10,197 bases of DNA from Elusimicrobiota bacterium (GCA_003557485.1 PWOI01000141.1:1-10197), one strand, 5' to 3'. Shown: positions 1 to 6,622, counted from the first letter of the stretch. Numbers and translations are program-made. Notes: generated by a model from the letters alone, not told the origin.

Positions 1-270
1 AAATTTAGAATTTCCTATAACTCCCCAATATTCTGGACCTGAATATGCACTTTTAATATAAGTTAATTCTCCTTCACCTCCATATTTACGAACAAAATCA
101 TCTTTCCATTTATTAAACTCTTTTTCATTATGTATAAGTTGATCTGCCATGGCATCGAACTCAATTTTTTGGTAATGGGAACCATCATCTATATCACCCC
201 ACTCTACAGTTTTAAGAGGAAATGATTCACCATATTCATCTCTTGACTCATTTACTGTTTTTGCTCTCAT
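1..270 (-). CDS. Hypothetical phage protein, C-terminus cut by window edge
   Basis: An open frame begins with ATG at 270 on the minus strand and stays open for 90 codons to the left edge, so the protein is incomplete at its C-terminus. It starts MRAKTVNES and continues with an acidic, polar stretch (residues 11-30) and then mixed helical sequence containing NEKEFNKWKDDF (about residues 49-60). A Gly-rich turn follows (KYGGEGE), then a Tyr/Trp-bearing segment ending near EYWGVIGNS. No signal peptide or membrane segment is visible. The start follows an A/T-rich leader with no Shine-Dalgarno motif and lies 22 bases after the stop of the upstream gene, so the two are probably co-transcribed. I do not recognise the family. 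Short proteins beginning MRAKTVNE-like are common in large phages, but that gives no function. Confidence 0.75.
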   Translation of the reverse strand, partial: MRAKTVNESRDEYGESFPLKTVEWGDIDDGSHYQKIEFDAMADQLIHNEKEFNKWKDDFVRKYGGEGELTYIKSAYSGPEYWGVIGNSKF

Positions 271-292
271 ATTATAAACTTTATTTTATATA

Positions 293-652
293 TTAAAATG
301 AATAATCGTAATATTCTCTTCTAAAACCTATAGCAAGAACTGATCCTCCTAATGTTGTTCCCATATGCCATTTTCCATCTTTACGAAGAGTGAAAAGTGT
401 CCAGTTATCAGGATTATTCTGGTTTTCATTCTTGTACTCATAAACCTGGTCTTCTGACATTCCATTCTTGTCAACTCGAGTTGCAACATCAGACGAAGCC
501 CAAAGCTTTTTTCCTTTTACTTCATGGATAGTATAAGCTCGTCTATCTGTCCACATTAAAAGTGTTGCACCCATTCCAGCTTCTGGTTTAGGATCTTTTG
601 AAGTTCCTACAATGTAGTTCATTAAACTGCCTGTGTCTTTTCCTAATTTCAT
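293..652 (-). CDS. Conserved hypothetical phage protein (YYDYSF C-terminus)
   Basis: A complete 119-residue protein with no signal peptide or membrane helix. It has the feel of a small beta-rich domain. MGATLLMWTDRRAYTI (residues 27-42) is followed by a Lys-rich turn, KKLWASSDVATRVD (48-61), NGMSEDQVYEY (63-73), a TLFTLRKDGKW hairpin and a closing GFRREYYDYSF. From memory, similar short proteins with a WTDR...NGMSE...YYDxSF pattern recur in phage and bacterial sequences as proteins of unknown function. I name the resemblance only. The ATG at 652 follows an A/T-rich leader. A gap of 104 bases (653-756) separates it from the upstream gene, enough for its own promoter, although I see no convincing consensus there. 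Confidence 0.85.
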   Translation of the reverse strand: MKLGKDTGSLMNYIVGTSKDPKPEAGMGATLLMWTDRRAYTIHEVKGKKLWASSDVATRVDKNGMSEDQVYEYKNENQNNPDNWTLFTLRKDGKWHMGTTLGGSVLAIGFRREYYDYSF

Positions 653-756
653 GATATTATTTTTTTAGTTATACTTAATCCTTTTCAATTACAAGATAAA
701 TATAACCATAATTCTTTAAACTAAAAAATTTTTGGGCAACTATTTTCAAAAAAAAA

Positions 757-981
757 TTAATTTAATTCATCGAAAATATCAGAATATGGATCCTTTTTAC
801 TTTTTGTTTTATTATTTTTTTCTGTAATTAAATTTTGATTTTTTTTCTGTTTAATATTAATATGTTTAACATTTTTTTTCTTTATCACATTATTACTTTC
901 TTTTATATTATAAAAATTTTCCGGGGCCGCTGGATTATCTTTCCATGGAGAGTTAACATTTATTATTTTTTTAAGTTTCAT
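757..981 (-). CDS. Small Lys/Asn-rich basic protein of unknown function
   Basis: A 74-residue protein. An N-terminal segment (MKLKKIINVNSPWKDNPAAP, residues 1-20) contains the only Trp and a Pro/Ala turn. It is followed by a low-complexity Lys/Asn/Ile tract (about residues 28-64, including KKKNVKHINIKQKKNQN) and ends in an acidic patch, DIFDELN. The DNA is extremely A/T-rich. The gene begins 7 bases after the stop of the 185-residue gene, so the two are likely translated from one message. A basic, low-complexity protein next to probable structural genes could bind nucleic acid or act in head assembly, but nothing in the sequence proves it. The conserved-looking SPWKDNPAAPENF stretch argues that this is a real gene and not noise. 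Confidence 0.7.
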   Translation of the reverse strand: MKLKKIINVNSPWKDNPAAPENFYNIKESNNVIKKKNVKHINIKQKKNQNLITEKNNKTKSKKDPYSDIFDELN

Positions 982-988
982 AATTACA

Positions 989-1546
989 TTATAATAAATT
1001 TTTTAAAACATCATTACGAATTGTTTTTTTGTTATTAATGTCGTTTATATTATTATTTGAACAATATCTTTCAATTAATTTATTAAGTACTTTAGTGTTC
1101 TTATATAATCTTTTTTTATTTACATTGTTATTTTCTAATATTTTAAATATTTCTTTGCGATGTTTATTTAAGTCTAATGCTTCATCCTTTAATTTAAAAG
1201 ATATTTTAGGTTTAACTTGAGTTTGTTGTTCATCAAGTTTATTATTGAAACTGACTTCTACTTTTTTTGAAACATCAGTTTGGTATTCATCTTCCCAAGG
1301 TTTGAATACTGTATCTTCAGCTATAACTTCTAAAAATATCTTTCCAGAGAGATTTTCTTTAAGTATTCCCTTTAATTTATTGATTGGAATTTTAACTTTA
1401 CCATCAGAGTTAATTTCTCCAAAAAAAGATAAAGTAAAGTTTTTAGTTTCTAAAAAAAGTCGGACTTCACTTTCATTTAAGTTAGCTCCTTCTATTTTTA
1501 TATCACATTCAAAAATTCTATTTTGATCAAGAAATATTTTGTACAT
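989..1546 (-). CDS. Two-part protein: N-terminal beta domain, Lys/Asn-rich tail; possible virion or assembly protein
   Basis: A 185-residue protein. Residues 1-105 alternate like a beta-sandwich: FECDIKIEGANLNESEVRLF, then FTLSFFGEINSDGKVKIPI, LKGILKENLSGKIFLEVIAEDTVFKPWEDEY and KKVEVSF. Residues 106-185 are Lys/Asn/Leu-rich and probably helical, ending KTIRNDVLKNLL. I recall the pattern 'LKG-L...SGK--LEVIAEDT-F-PW' from proteins in head-assembly regions of large marine phages, so a scaffold or particle-assembly role is a possible low-confidence guess. The ATG at 1546 lies inside the end of the upstream 111-residue gene, a 20-base overlap, which suggests coupled translation. Its stop is 7 bases before the next gene. 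No signal peptide, membrane helix or catalytic motif is visible. Confidence 0.8.
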   Translation of the reverse strand: MYKIFLDQNRIFECDIKIEGANLNESEVRLFLETKNFTLSFFGEINSDGKVKIPINKLKGILKENLSGKIFLEVIAEDTVFKPWEDEYQTDVSKKVEVSFNNKLDEQQTQVKPKISFKLKDEALDLNKHRKEIFKILENNNVNKKRLYKNTKVLNKLIERYCSNNNINDINNKKTIRNDVLKNLL

Positions 1547-1862
1547 CTACTTTTATATTATTTAAAATTTCATTTACAATAGAATCAATATGGTTATATG
1601 TTATTTTTATATCTTTTTCATTTTTGTATTTTGATTCTTCATATTCTTCTCCATTTATTTTACACACAATTTTTATTATTTTTCTTTTCTTCTCGTCTGA
1701 TAATTTATTAAGAGTACTAGTATCATATATTAAACCGCCACCTGGTCCCGTACCTACAGCTGGCAATACATCCTCTATAAGTATACCAACTTCTTCCCAG
1801 TTTAAATTAAGTAACTCCCAATTTATATCTACTTCTTGCCAATCCCAATATTGAAAATTCAC
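1527..1862 (-). CDS. Conserved-looking hypothetical phage protein, GTG start
   Basis: A 111-residue protein, first gene of the leftward block. The start is GTG at 1862. The frame has no ATG upstream before an in-frame TAA and no internal Met at all, so GTG is the only credible initiator. The N-terminus is Trp/acid-rich (FQYWDWQEVDINWELLNLNW, residues 3-22) and continues EEVGILIEDV. Next come a Gly-rich linker (VGTGPGGG) and a basic helix, KLSDEKKRKIIKIVCKINGE, resembling a phage-protein motif I know only as 'K-KKII-LVC-I-GE'. A charged C-terminal helix ends the protein. It overlaps the following gene by 20 bases. No function can be assigned. Its place at the head of a small operon opposite the virion block makes a particle or assembly role plausible. 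Confidence 0.8.
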   Translation of the reverse strand: MNFQYWDWQEVDINWELLNLNWEEVGILIEDVLPAVGTGPGGGLIYDTSTLNKLSDEKKRKIIKIVCKINGEEYEESKYKNEKDIKITYNHIDSIVNEILNNIKVDVQNIS

Positions 1863-1957
1863 GATTATTTTATATATATATTCATTTTTAAATTATAATT
1901 TATGAAACTTTTTATTATAATATATATATTATAATATAATAAAAGAATACATTTAAA
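1863..1957. promoter_or_regulatory. Divergent promoter/leader region with 24-bp perfect palindrome
   Basis: These 95 bases separate the leftward and rightward blocks and are almost pure A/T. Positions 1913-1936 form a perfect palindrome centred between 1924 and 1925. It carries TATAAT at 1930-1935 on the plus strand and, by symmetry, TATAAT at 1919-1914 on the minus strand. A second overlapping plus-strand TATAAT lies at 1935-1940. The plus-strand gene starts 17 bases after that box and the minus-strand GTG lies about 50 bases from the other. A back-to-back promoter is the natural reading. However, TATAAT is easily found by chance in such A/T-rich DNA, and I see no matching -35 element or Bacteroidota TTTG box. 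Confidence 0.45.
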
Positions 1958-2581
1958 ATGTCAAATAATTTAACCGGTCAAAAGGTATCTTTTACTTATA
2001 AATACCTTATCCAAGAGAAAAATGGGAGTTTTTATAATGGATTAGGATCACCTATTGATATAGTAGATGTTTCTTCTCTTGAAAATTATTTAATACCATT
2101 TATTCCTGATTCTTCTTTAAATCCGGATCAATTTTTTTGGGAAAATGGTTATTTGGATGTAAGTGTTATTGGAGGTGATGGAGTTTCTAAATTTTATGTC
2201 GATGCATCATTAATTTTAAGAGATGCAAGTATTGATGTTTTATTTGATAGGCCTATTCCTGATGTTACATTAGAATATGTAGATGGATCTTTAAGTATAA
2301 GAGATTCAATGATAGATTGGTTATATTTAAATCGTTTAGATGCATCTTTAGATTATGCTACATATGAACCAAGAATATCAGACGCTTCTTATTATTATAC
2401 AGATGATTTAGTTACACAAATAGTAACAAAAAATGATTTAGGAACAAAGATTATCGATTTAACTTATGATTCAAATGAAGATGTTTCTATGATAAATATA
2501 AATAATTATGGTGAATGGATTAAAGAAGTGTCATTTGAAAGAGATGCAAGTGATAATGTAATAGCAGTTCATGTAAAATAA
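1958..2581 (+). CDS. Virion fibre/appendage-like protein with repeated Asp-Ala-Ser motifs
   Basis: A 207-residue protein, first of the rightward block. The N-terminus (TGQKVSFTYKYLIQEKNGSF, residues 6-25, then YNGLGSPIDI) resembles the start of phage fibre proteins that attach to the particle. The middle carries the motif Asp-Ala-Ser at residues 82, 89, 128 and 142 and again at 196, with relatives such as DGSL and DVSV. Two aligned copies, beginning at V81 and V108, read VD-A/G-SL--RD--ID-L. The C-terminal 45 residues look like alternating beta strands (KIIDLTYDSNEDVSM, WIKEVSFERDASDN). DAS-L/I repeats of this kind are known to me from tail-fibre-like proteins of metagenomic phages. No enzyme motif, signal peptide or membrane helix is present. 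The leader is A-rich with no Shine-Dalgarno. A structural role is likely and the exact particle position is unknown. Confidence 0.85.
   Translation: MSNNLTGQKVSFTYKYLIQEKNGSFYNGLGSPIDIVDVSSLENYLIPFIPDSSLNPDQFFWENGYLDVSVIGGDGVSKFYVDASLILRDASIDVLFDRPIPDVTLEYVDGSLSIRDSMIDWLYLNRLDASLDYATYEPRISDASYYYTDDLVTQIVTKNDLGTKIIDLTYDSNEDVSMININNYGEWIKEVSFERDASDNVIAVHVK
2198..2335 (+). repeat. Degenerate protein repeat VD(A/G)SL..RD..ID.L, two copies
   Basis: Residues 81-98 and 108-126 of the 207-residue protein align as VDASL/VDGSL, then LRDASID/IRDSMID, then L and R. The copy offset is 27 residues. The DNA copies have diverged, so the repeat is old or held by selection on the protein. Confidence 0.6.
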
Positions 2582-2593
2582 ATTATTAAATTA

Positions 2594-3001
2594 ATGATTA
2601 AAATAGCAGGAATGTGGGAACGTGGGTGGAACACCCCTATAAAAGAATTTGATCTTTGGAACTTTATGCTTAAAGAATTTAATGTGGATGAATTCTACAT
2701 GACTCCAATATCAGGTATTGATGCAGATGTTTCAGAACGAAAAAATCTTAATGATGTGATTGAAGAAAATCCAGATTTAGAAGTTATTCACATCGATGAA
2801 AACGGAGATATGGATCTTGAAAATTTTATACATCCAGAAAATGCACTTTATATTTTTGGAAGAACAAGTTCTTCAACCCTTTCTATAAAAGAAGAAGGAC
2901 ATCATTCAGTTAGAATTTCAACGATAAACAATCTTGCGGGCTTTTGGGCAAATCAAGTTGCAGCATTAGTTCTCTATGATAGATATTTAAAAACTAGATA
3001 A
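2594..3001 (+). CDS. SPOUT-superfamily (TrmH-like) RNA methyltransferase-like protein
   Basis: A 135-residue protein with the layout of a minimal SPOUT domain. N-terminal ERGWNTPIKEFDLWNF...FNVDEFYMTPI (residues 9-40) parallels the family's N/P...N--...R----FGV-----I helix-strand segment. HPENALYIFGRTSSSTLS (80-97) parallels the 'LYLFGPE--GLS' strand and loop. HHSVRIST (103-110) parallels 'V-IPM', and GFWANQVAALVLYDRYL (116-132) parallels the 'SLNVA-A--I-LYE' helix that closes the trefoil knot. Members of this superfamily methylate ribose 2'-OH groups of tRNA or rRNA with S-adenosylmethionine. The usual Gly/Glu after FG and the canonical Ser-Leu-Asn are not conserved here, so activity is uncertain and it may be a structural relative. 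It sits between virion genes, and its TAA overlaps the next ATG by one base (TAATG), implying coupled translation. Confidence 0.6.
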   Translation: MIKIAGMWERGWNTPIKEFDLWNFMLKEFNVDEFYMTPISGIDADVSERKNLNDVIEENPDLEVIHIDENGDMDLENFIHPENALYIFGRTSSSTLSIKEEGHHSVRISTINNLAGFWANQVAALVLYDRYLKTR

Positions 3002-4611
3002 TGGCAGTATCTGTTGACATAACAACTACGATGACTACTATGTGGAACGCTGACACCGCTGGTACATGGACTGGTAGTTCTCCCGACACATTTTCAGGAT
3101 TTCAAAGGGAGGGAACTGCGTGTTTAGGAATAGCAGTTTCAAATGAGACTGTAAATACTTATACAACTGTAACTTCATTTAATGCTACGCAACGTATAAT
3201 ATACATTTGGATATCTCCAAGAGGAACTATGGATACTACTGCAAATGGTGGTATTAGAATTGTTGCGGGGGATGGAACAAATACAGTAGCTTATTATGTA
3301 GGTGGTAGTGATTATGCAACTCCTTTTACAACTGGTGGAGGTTGGTATTGTTATGTTCTTGATGCAAATAATTTACCTACTAATTTTGCTACTATAAATG
3401 GTAATGAAGCATTAATAGATTGGACTGCAATTACACAAGTTGGAGTAGGATTTAAAACTCTTTCTAAGTCACTTGGTGGAGCGGCAAATTGTTTTTGGGA
3501 TATTGGAAGGCATGGAACCGGATTGATTATTGGAGGTGGTACAAGTGGTGATCCTGGAAAATGGTCAGAAATTGCGGCTGATGATGAATCAACGGCTTCA
3601 GGCAAAGCTTATGGAATTATAATGGAATTTCAGCCTGGAGTATACGGTGTTCAAGGTCAAATTACATTTGGTGATAATGGTACAGGTAGTTCTCATTTTG
3701 AAGATACTGATGCCATTATAGTATTTATGGATACTGGTGTAGCAAATAATTTCTATAAAATTGATTTAATTGGCAATTCAACAGGTACAAATGTATTTAT
3801 ACAAGGAATAAAGACAGGTTCAGGAGATGAAATAGCAGGTTCAAATGGTATAACAATAATGTCTGGAGATCCATCAGTAAATGTTGATCTTGATAATGTC
3901 AATATGGATACAGTTCATTGGTATGCTGGAAAGTTTTTTAAGATATATGGAAATATTAACCTTCCAACCGATACTACATCAGAAATAGCAGGAGTTATTT
4001 TTGATCAATGTATACAAGTAACCCCAAATAAATGCTTTTTAAGAAATTGTATATTTTCAAATACATATTCCGATAGTGCTTTGGTTTGGGATGGTTCAAT
4101 AAATATTAAAAATTCTACATTTTCGTCAAATAGTGATACAATTGATGCATCTAAACATGGTATTGAGCATCCAATAGCAGGAGAATATGATTATGATAAT
4201 TTAATATTTAGTGGTAATGATTATGATATTGAATTTTCAGCGGCATCAGGTGATCTTACTATTAATGCAGTTAATGGCGCGAATCCAGCAACATATAATA
4301 TTACAGGGGGCGGCACATCTGTGACTATTGTTTCTCCGGTTTCATTAACTCTAACAAATCTTCCAAATAATACACTTGTTTCAGTAGTAAAAACTAGTGA
4401 TAGATCAGTATTACATCAAGAGAATACAGGAGAAACGGGAACAGAGGTTGTTTATAATTATGGTGCTTCAGAAATTGGATTAGATGTAGATGTTCTTTTT
4501 ATGAATATAAATTATGATCCAAATATTGGAGATATACTTGATTTTACTTTACCTGGAGAAAATACAACATTACCGATAAGTCTTATCATTGATAGAACTT
4601 ATATAGAATGA
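3001..4611 (+). CDS. Large phage appendage protein: lectin-like N-terminus, beta-helix middle, small C-terminal sandwich
   Basis: A 536-residue protein. Residues 1-180 are Thr/Gly-rich alternating strands with conserved-looking QREGTACLGIAVS (36-48) and GGGWYCYVLD (112-121), suggesting a jelly-roll or concanavalin-like fold. Residues 205-425 show short strand-turn units with Asn/Cys-bearing turns (FDQCIQV, LRNCIFSN, INIKNSTFSSN) typical of right-handed parallel beta-helices. Residues 440-536 form a small beta domain (SLTLTNLPNNTLVSVVKTSD) ending TLPGENTTLPISLIIDRTYI. This matches a C-terminal 'LP---T-IP----IDR-Y' pattern that I recall from many phage particle proteins. It is probably an exposed tail- or head-associated protein contacting the host surface. 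No catalytic triad or lyase motif stands out. It is coupled to the upstream gene by TAATG and followed by a 66-base leader. Confidence 0.85.
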   Translation: MAVSVDITTTMTTMWNADTAGTWTGSSPDTFSGFQREGTACLGIAVSNETVNTYTTVTSFNATQRIIYIWISPRGTMDTTANGGIRIVAGDGTNTVAYYVGGSDYATPFTTGGGWYCYVLDANNLPTNFATINGNEALIDWTAITQVGVGFKTLSKSLGGAANCFWDIGRHGTGLIIGGGTSGDPGKWSEIAADDESTASGKAYGIIMEFQPGVYGVQGQITFGDNGTGSSHFEDTDAIIVFMDTGVANNFYKIDLIGNSTGTNVFIQGIKTGSGDEIAGSNGITIMSGDPSVNVDLDNVNMDTVHWYAGKFFKIYGNINLPTDTTSEIAGVIFDQCIQVTPNKCFLRNCIFSNTYSDSALVWDGSINIKNSTFSSNSDTIDASKHGIEHPIAGEYDYDNLIFSGNDYDIEFSAASGDLTINAVNGANPATYNITGGGTSVTIVSPVSLTLTNLPNNTLVSVVKTSDRSVLHQENTGETGTEVVYNYGASEIGLDVDVLFMNINYDPNIGDILDFTLPGENTTLPISLIIDRTYIE

Positions 4612-4677
4612 TAAAAAAAGTTTTAAAACATAAATATATATAAAAAGTAAAAATAAAAATAAAAATAAAAATGTATT
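4612..4677 (+). promoter_or_regulatory. A-rich leader with four AAAAAT repeats before the 518-residue gene
   Basis: The gap holds CATAAATA (4629-4636), one mismatch from the T4-type late promoter box TATAAATA. It is followed by four tandem AAAAAT units (4649-4672) running into the start. An out-of-frame ATG at 4671 opens a 7-codon frame (MYYGKNY) that overlaps the true ATG at 4678. The A-rich tract probably serves as the ribosome-loading leader. The promoter call is weak because T4-type late control has not been shown here. Confidence 0.35.
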
Positions 4678-6234
4678 ATGGCAAAAATTATTGATCCCGA
4701 TCAGTTAAATCAAGATATAGAAGTTGTTTTAGATACTGATACAAAAAAGATAAAATTATTAGAAGCAGGAAACTTAGATAATAATTCGCCTGGTGTAACA
4801 TCTGGAGTTGCGATGCAAGCATTATATTCGTTCTTTAAAAATGAATGGATGACAGATGCATCTTTAAATAAATTTAGATTTCCACAGACTGCTATTTATG
4901 AAGCATCTTTTATTATGACAAATAATTGGGGATGGGAAGATGTTAGTACAAGAAATCTAATACGAGATGCAGGATGGCAAGAAATAGATTCATCTGAATA
5001 TGCTTGTATTATTTCTCTTGGTAGTATGGATGATGAACAGGCTGATCAAGCTTATTATCAACAAGTGACTGGGTTTGATCAAACAACAGAAAATTTTGAT
5101 AAAACAGGTCCTCTTAATGAAGCTATACAAGTTTATGGTGGTACTGATTATAGAGGTTTCTTAAAAACTTTTTTAAGAGAACAAGGCAAGACCTATGATT
5201 TATATAATCTACTGGTTGAACAGAATATCGCAGCACTTACTTATGCTGCTTATCGTTTGCCTCTCTCAAATGCTGTAGATATTAATATATTTTATACTGA
5301 TGCTTCTATTGCTGCTGTACAACCATTTACTTCAATGCAATTACAGTATTATCCAGGCACAAGATTTGAAGATGTAAGCATTGCAATAACTTATGAAATA
5401 GGTGATGTTGTAAAGAGTAGTGATGATAGATGGTTCCAATGTGTTTCTACAAATACTGGTGTAACGGATGCATCTTTAACAGATACTGATTATTGGAAAA
5501 TTTATCCCGGAGAAAAACAAATTGGAGAAAATTATTATGCATTTAATCGAGAAATTAGATGTGATGTTGGAAATCCTGGTGATAGATATGAAATGTATGC
5601 ATGGGCTCAACATCAATTAAGACAAAATAGTGATATTAATGATGATCCTGATACTTTAGTATACGGAACTGTTAATGGTAATGTGGCTAACCCTCTTTGT
5701 TTCTTTGTAGGAGGAAATCTTTGGGGAGAACCTGGAGTGTGGTTTGAGAATTTTAGTACAGGTGATATTAATGATTTAACATTACAAAGTATTGATGCTG
5801 CGCCAGCAAATACAAATGGTTTAAATGAAGAAGATGTTCCGAAATCAGTTACAACAAGAATATATCCATTCGTTTCAACGGGACAATTAGTTTTTAATAC
5901 AGACTTAGTAAATGATGCAGATGCAAAATATTGGATGTATTTTGAAAACGCAGGAGGTAATCAATTCGATACAACTAATGCAATTATAGTAAATGATTCA
6001 GATGGAAATCCTATTAATGGAAATATATCACAACAAAATATTGATTTTACATTCGATTATGATAATAATAATCAAGGAGGAAGAACTCCTGGTACTGATG
6101 CAGCAGTTGTTGTTGTAGCTATGGGATTATCTGATGCTCAATGGGTATTAGGTTCTTTTAATATTACGCGTACTGTTGGATTAAATTTTCCTGTTAATGC
6201 ACCTACAGAAAGAAACTATATATCATCAACTTAA
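4678..6234 (+). CDS. Phage virion structural protein with chitin-binding-like insert
   Basis: A 518-residue protein. The N-terminal 200 residues (IDPDQLNQDIEVVLDTDTKK, residues 5-24, then SGVAMQALYSFFKNEW, FPQTAIYEASFIMTNNWGW, TRNLIRDAGW, YACIISLGSMDD, GFLKTFLREQGKTY) resemble a conserved particle protein that I have seen in unrelated phage contigs. Residues 237-278 (YEIGDVV...RWFQCVST..., TDYWKIYPG) look like a CBM5/12 or ChtBD3-type small beta domain placed inside it. The remainder is beta-rich and Asp/Asn-rich with strands such as PLCFFVGGNLWG and KYWMYFENAGG. It ends in a hydrophobic AAVVVVAMG strand (475-483) and a TRTVGLNFPVNAPTERNYI tail. DASL/DASI occurs at residues 60, 208 and 264. 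It is probably a major component of the tail or baseplate. ATG at 4678 is chosen over ATG 4671, which is out of frame. Confidence 0.85.
   Translation: MAKIIDPDQLNQDIEVVLDTDTKKIKLLEAGNLDNNSPGVTSGVAMQALYSFFKNEWMTDASLNKFRFPQTAIYEASFIMTNNWGWEDVSTRNLIRDAGWQEIDSSEYACIISLGSMDDEQADQAYYQQVTGFDQTTENFDKTGPLNEAIQVYGGTDYRGFLKTFLREQGKTYDLYNLLVEQNIAALTYAAYRLPLSNAVDINIFYTDASIAAVQPFTSMQLQYYPGTRFEDVSIAITYEIGDVVKSSDDRWFQCVSTNTGVTDASLTDTDYWKIYPGEKQIGENYYAFNREIRCDVGNPGDRYEMYAWAQHQLRQNSDINDDPDTLVYGTVNGNVANPLCFFVGGNLWGEPGVWFENFSTGDINDLTLQSIDAAPANTNGLNEEDVPKSVTTRIYPFVSTGQLVFNTDLVNDADAKYWMYFENAGGNQFDTTNAIIVNDSDGNPINGNISQQNIDFTFDYDNNNQGGRTPGTDAAVVVVAMGLSDAQWVLGSFNITRTVGLNFPVNAPTERNYISST
5386..5511 (+). other. CBM5/12-like (ChtBD3-type) domain within the 518-residue protein
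   Basis: Residues 237-278 follow the module pattern Y--GDVV-----RWF-C-S--TG--D--L-D--YW---PG, with aromatic residues at Y239, W252, F253, Y272 and W273. In the known family these aromatics bind chitin or related glycans, or act as a spacer fold in phage proteins. The boundaries are estimated by eye. Confidence 0.45.
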
Positions 6235-6246
6235 TATAAATAAATA

Positions 6247-6591
6247 ATGGCTAAAATTAAACTGTGGTCTAAAAGTGATTTTGAACATTTATTACAAGTA
6301 GTTTTAACAAAAGATCAGTTAAAACTTAGACATAATATTAGATATGCTTGTTTTAGACGTCAAAAAGAATTAAATGATGGTGTAAAGTGTCCTAAAAAAA
6401 TGAAGGATTTAGTAAAACCCATTGAACAAATAGAAGGATTTGAAGGATGGGAAAATTTTGCTAATACTTGGGATATATCACACCCTGATCCAATAACAAT
6501 AGTTAAAAGACTATGGAGTATCCAACAGGAACATGAACAAATGTTAGAACGAGTAGTTAAAATACTCCCTTCTCCATCAGAGGAAAATTAA
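6247..6591 (+). CDS. Small helical phage protein of unknown function
   Basis: A 114-residue protein, predicted mainly helical and rich in Lys, Glu and Trp. Notable stretches are MAKIKLWSKSDFEHLLQVVL (residues 1-20), DQLKLRHNIRYACFRRQKEL (23-42, basic), then FEGWENFANTWDISH and ITIVKRLWSIQQEHEQMLERV (83-103, an amphipathic helix that could form a coiled coil). There is no signal peptide, membrane helix or catalytic motif. It begins 12 bases after the stop of the 518-residue structural gene and is followed 31 bases later by the 676-residue beta-helix gene. It may therefore be an assembly helper or small particle protein for one of these. That is an inference from position only, and I do not recognise the family. 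Confidence 0.8.
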   Translation: MAKIKLWSKSDFEHLLQVVLTKDQLKLRHNIRYACFRRQKELNDGVKCPKKMKDLVKPIEQIEGFEGWENFANTWDISHPDPITIVKRLWSIQQEHEQMLERVVKILPSPSEEN

Positions 6592-6622
6592 AAATAATTT
6601 AAAATTTTAATAAAAATATGTT
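6592..6622 (+). promoter_or_regulatory. A-rich leader with short palindrome and double ATG
   Basis: TTAAAATTTTAA (6599-6610) is a perfect 12-bp palindrome, followed by AATAAAAAT. An out-of-frame ATG at 6618 overlaps the region of the true start at 6623, as in the leader before 4678. This is probably a translation-initiation leader. No terminator or Shine-Dalgarno is visible. Confidence 0.3.

Noticed and set aside
835-1526. Plus-strand open frames at 835-1038, 1029-1220 and 1245-1526
   Set aside because: They are antisense to two linked minus-strand genes, are Phe/Leu/Ile-rich as expected for the complement of Lys/Asn-rich coding DNA, and have no domain-like pattern.
3351-3605. Minus-strand open frame inside the 536-residue gene
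   Set aside because: It is a shadow of a long, clearly protein-like plus-strand gene and has no recognisable motif. The same applies to 7603-7812.
6235-6242. Exact TATAAATA, the T4-type late promoter box
   Set aside because: It ends 4 bases before the ATG at 6247, so a transcript started from it would begin inside the gene. In A/T-rich DNA an exact match is expected by chance.
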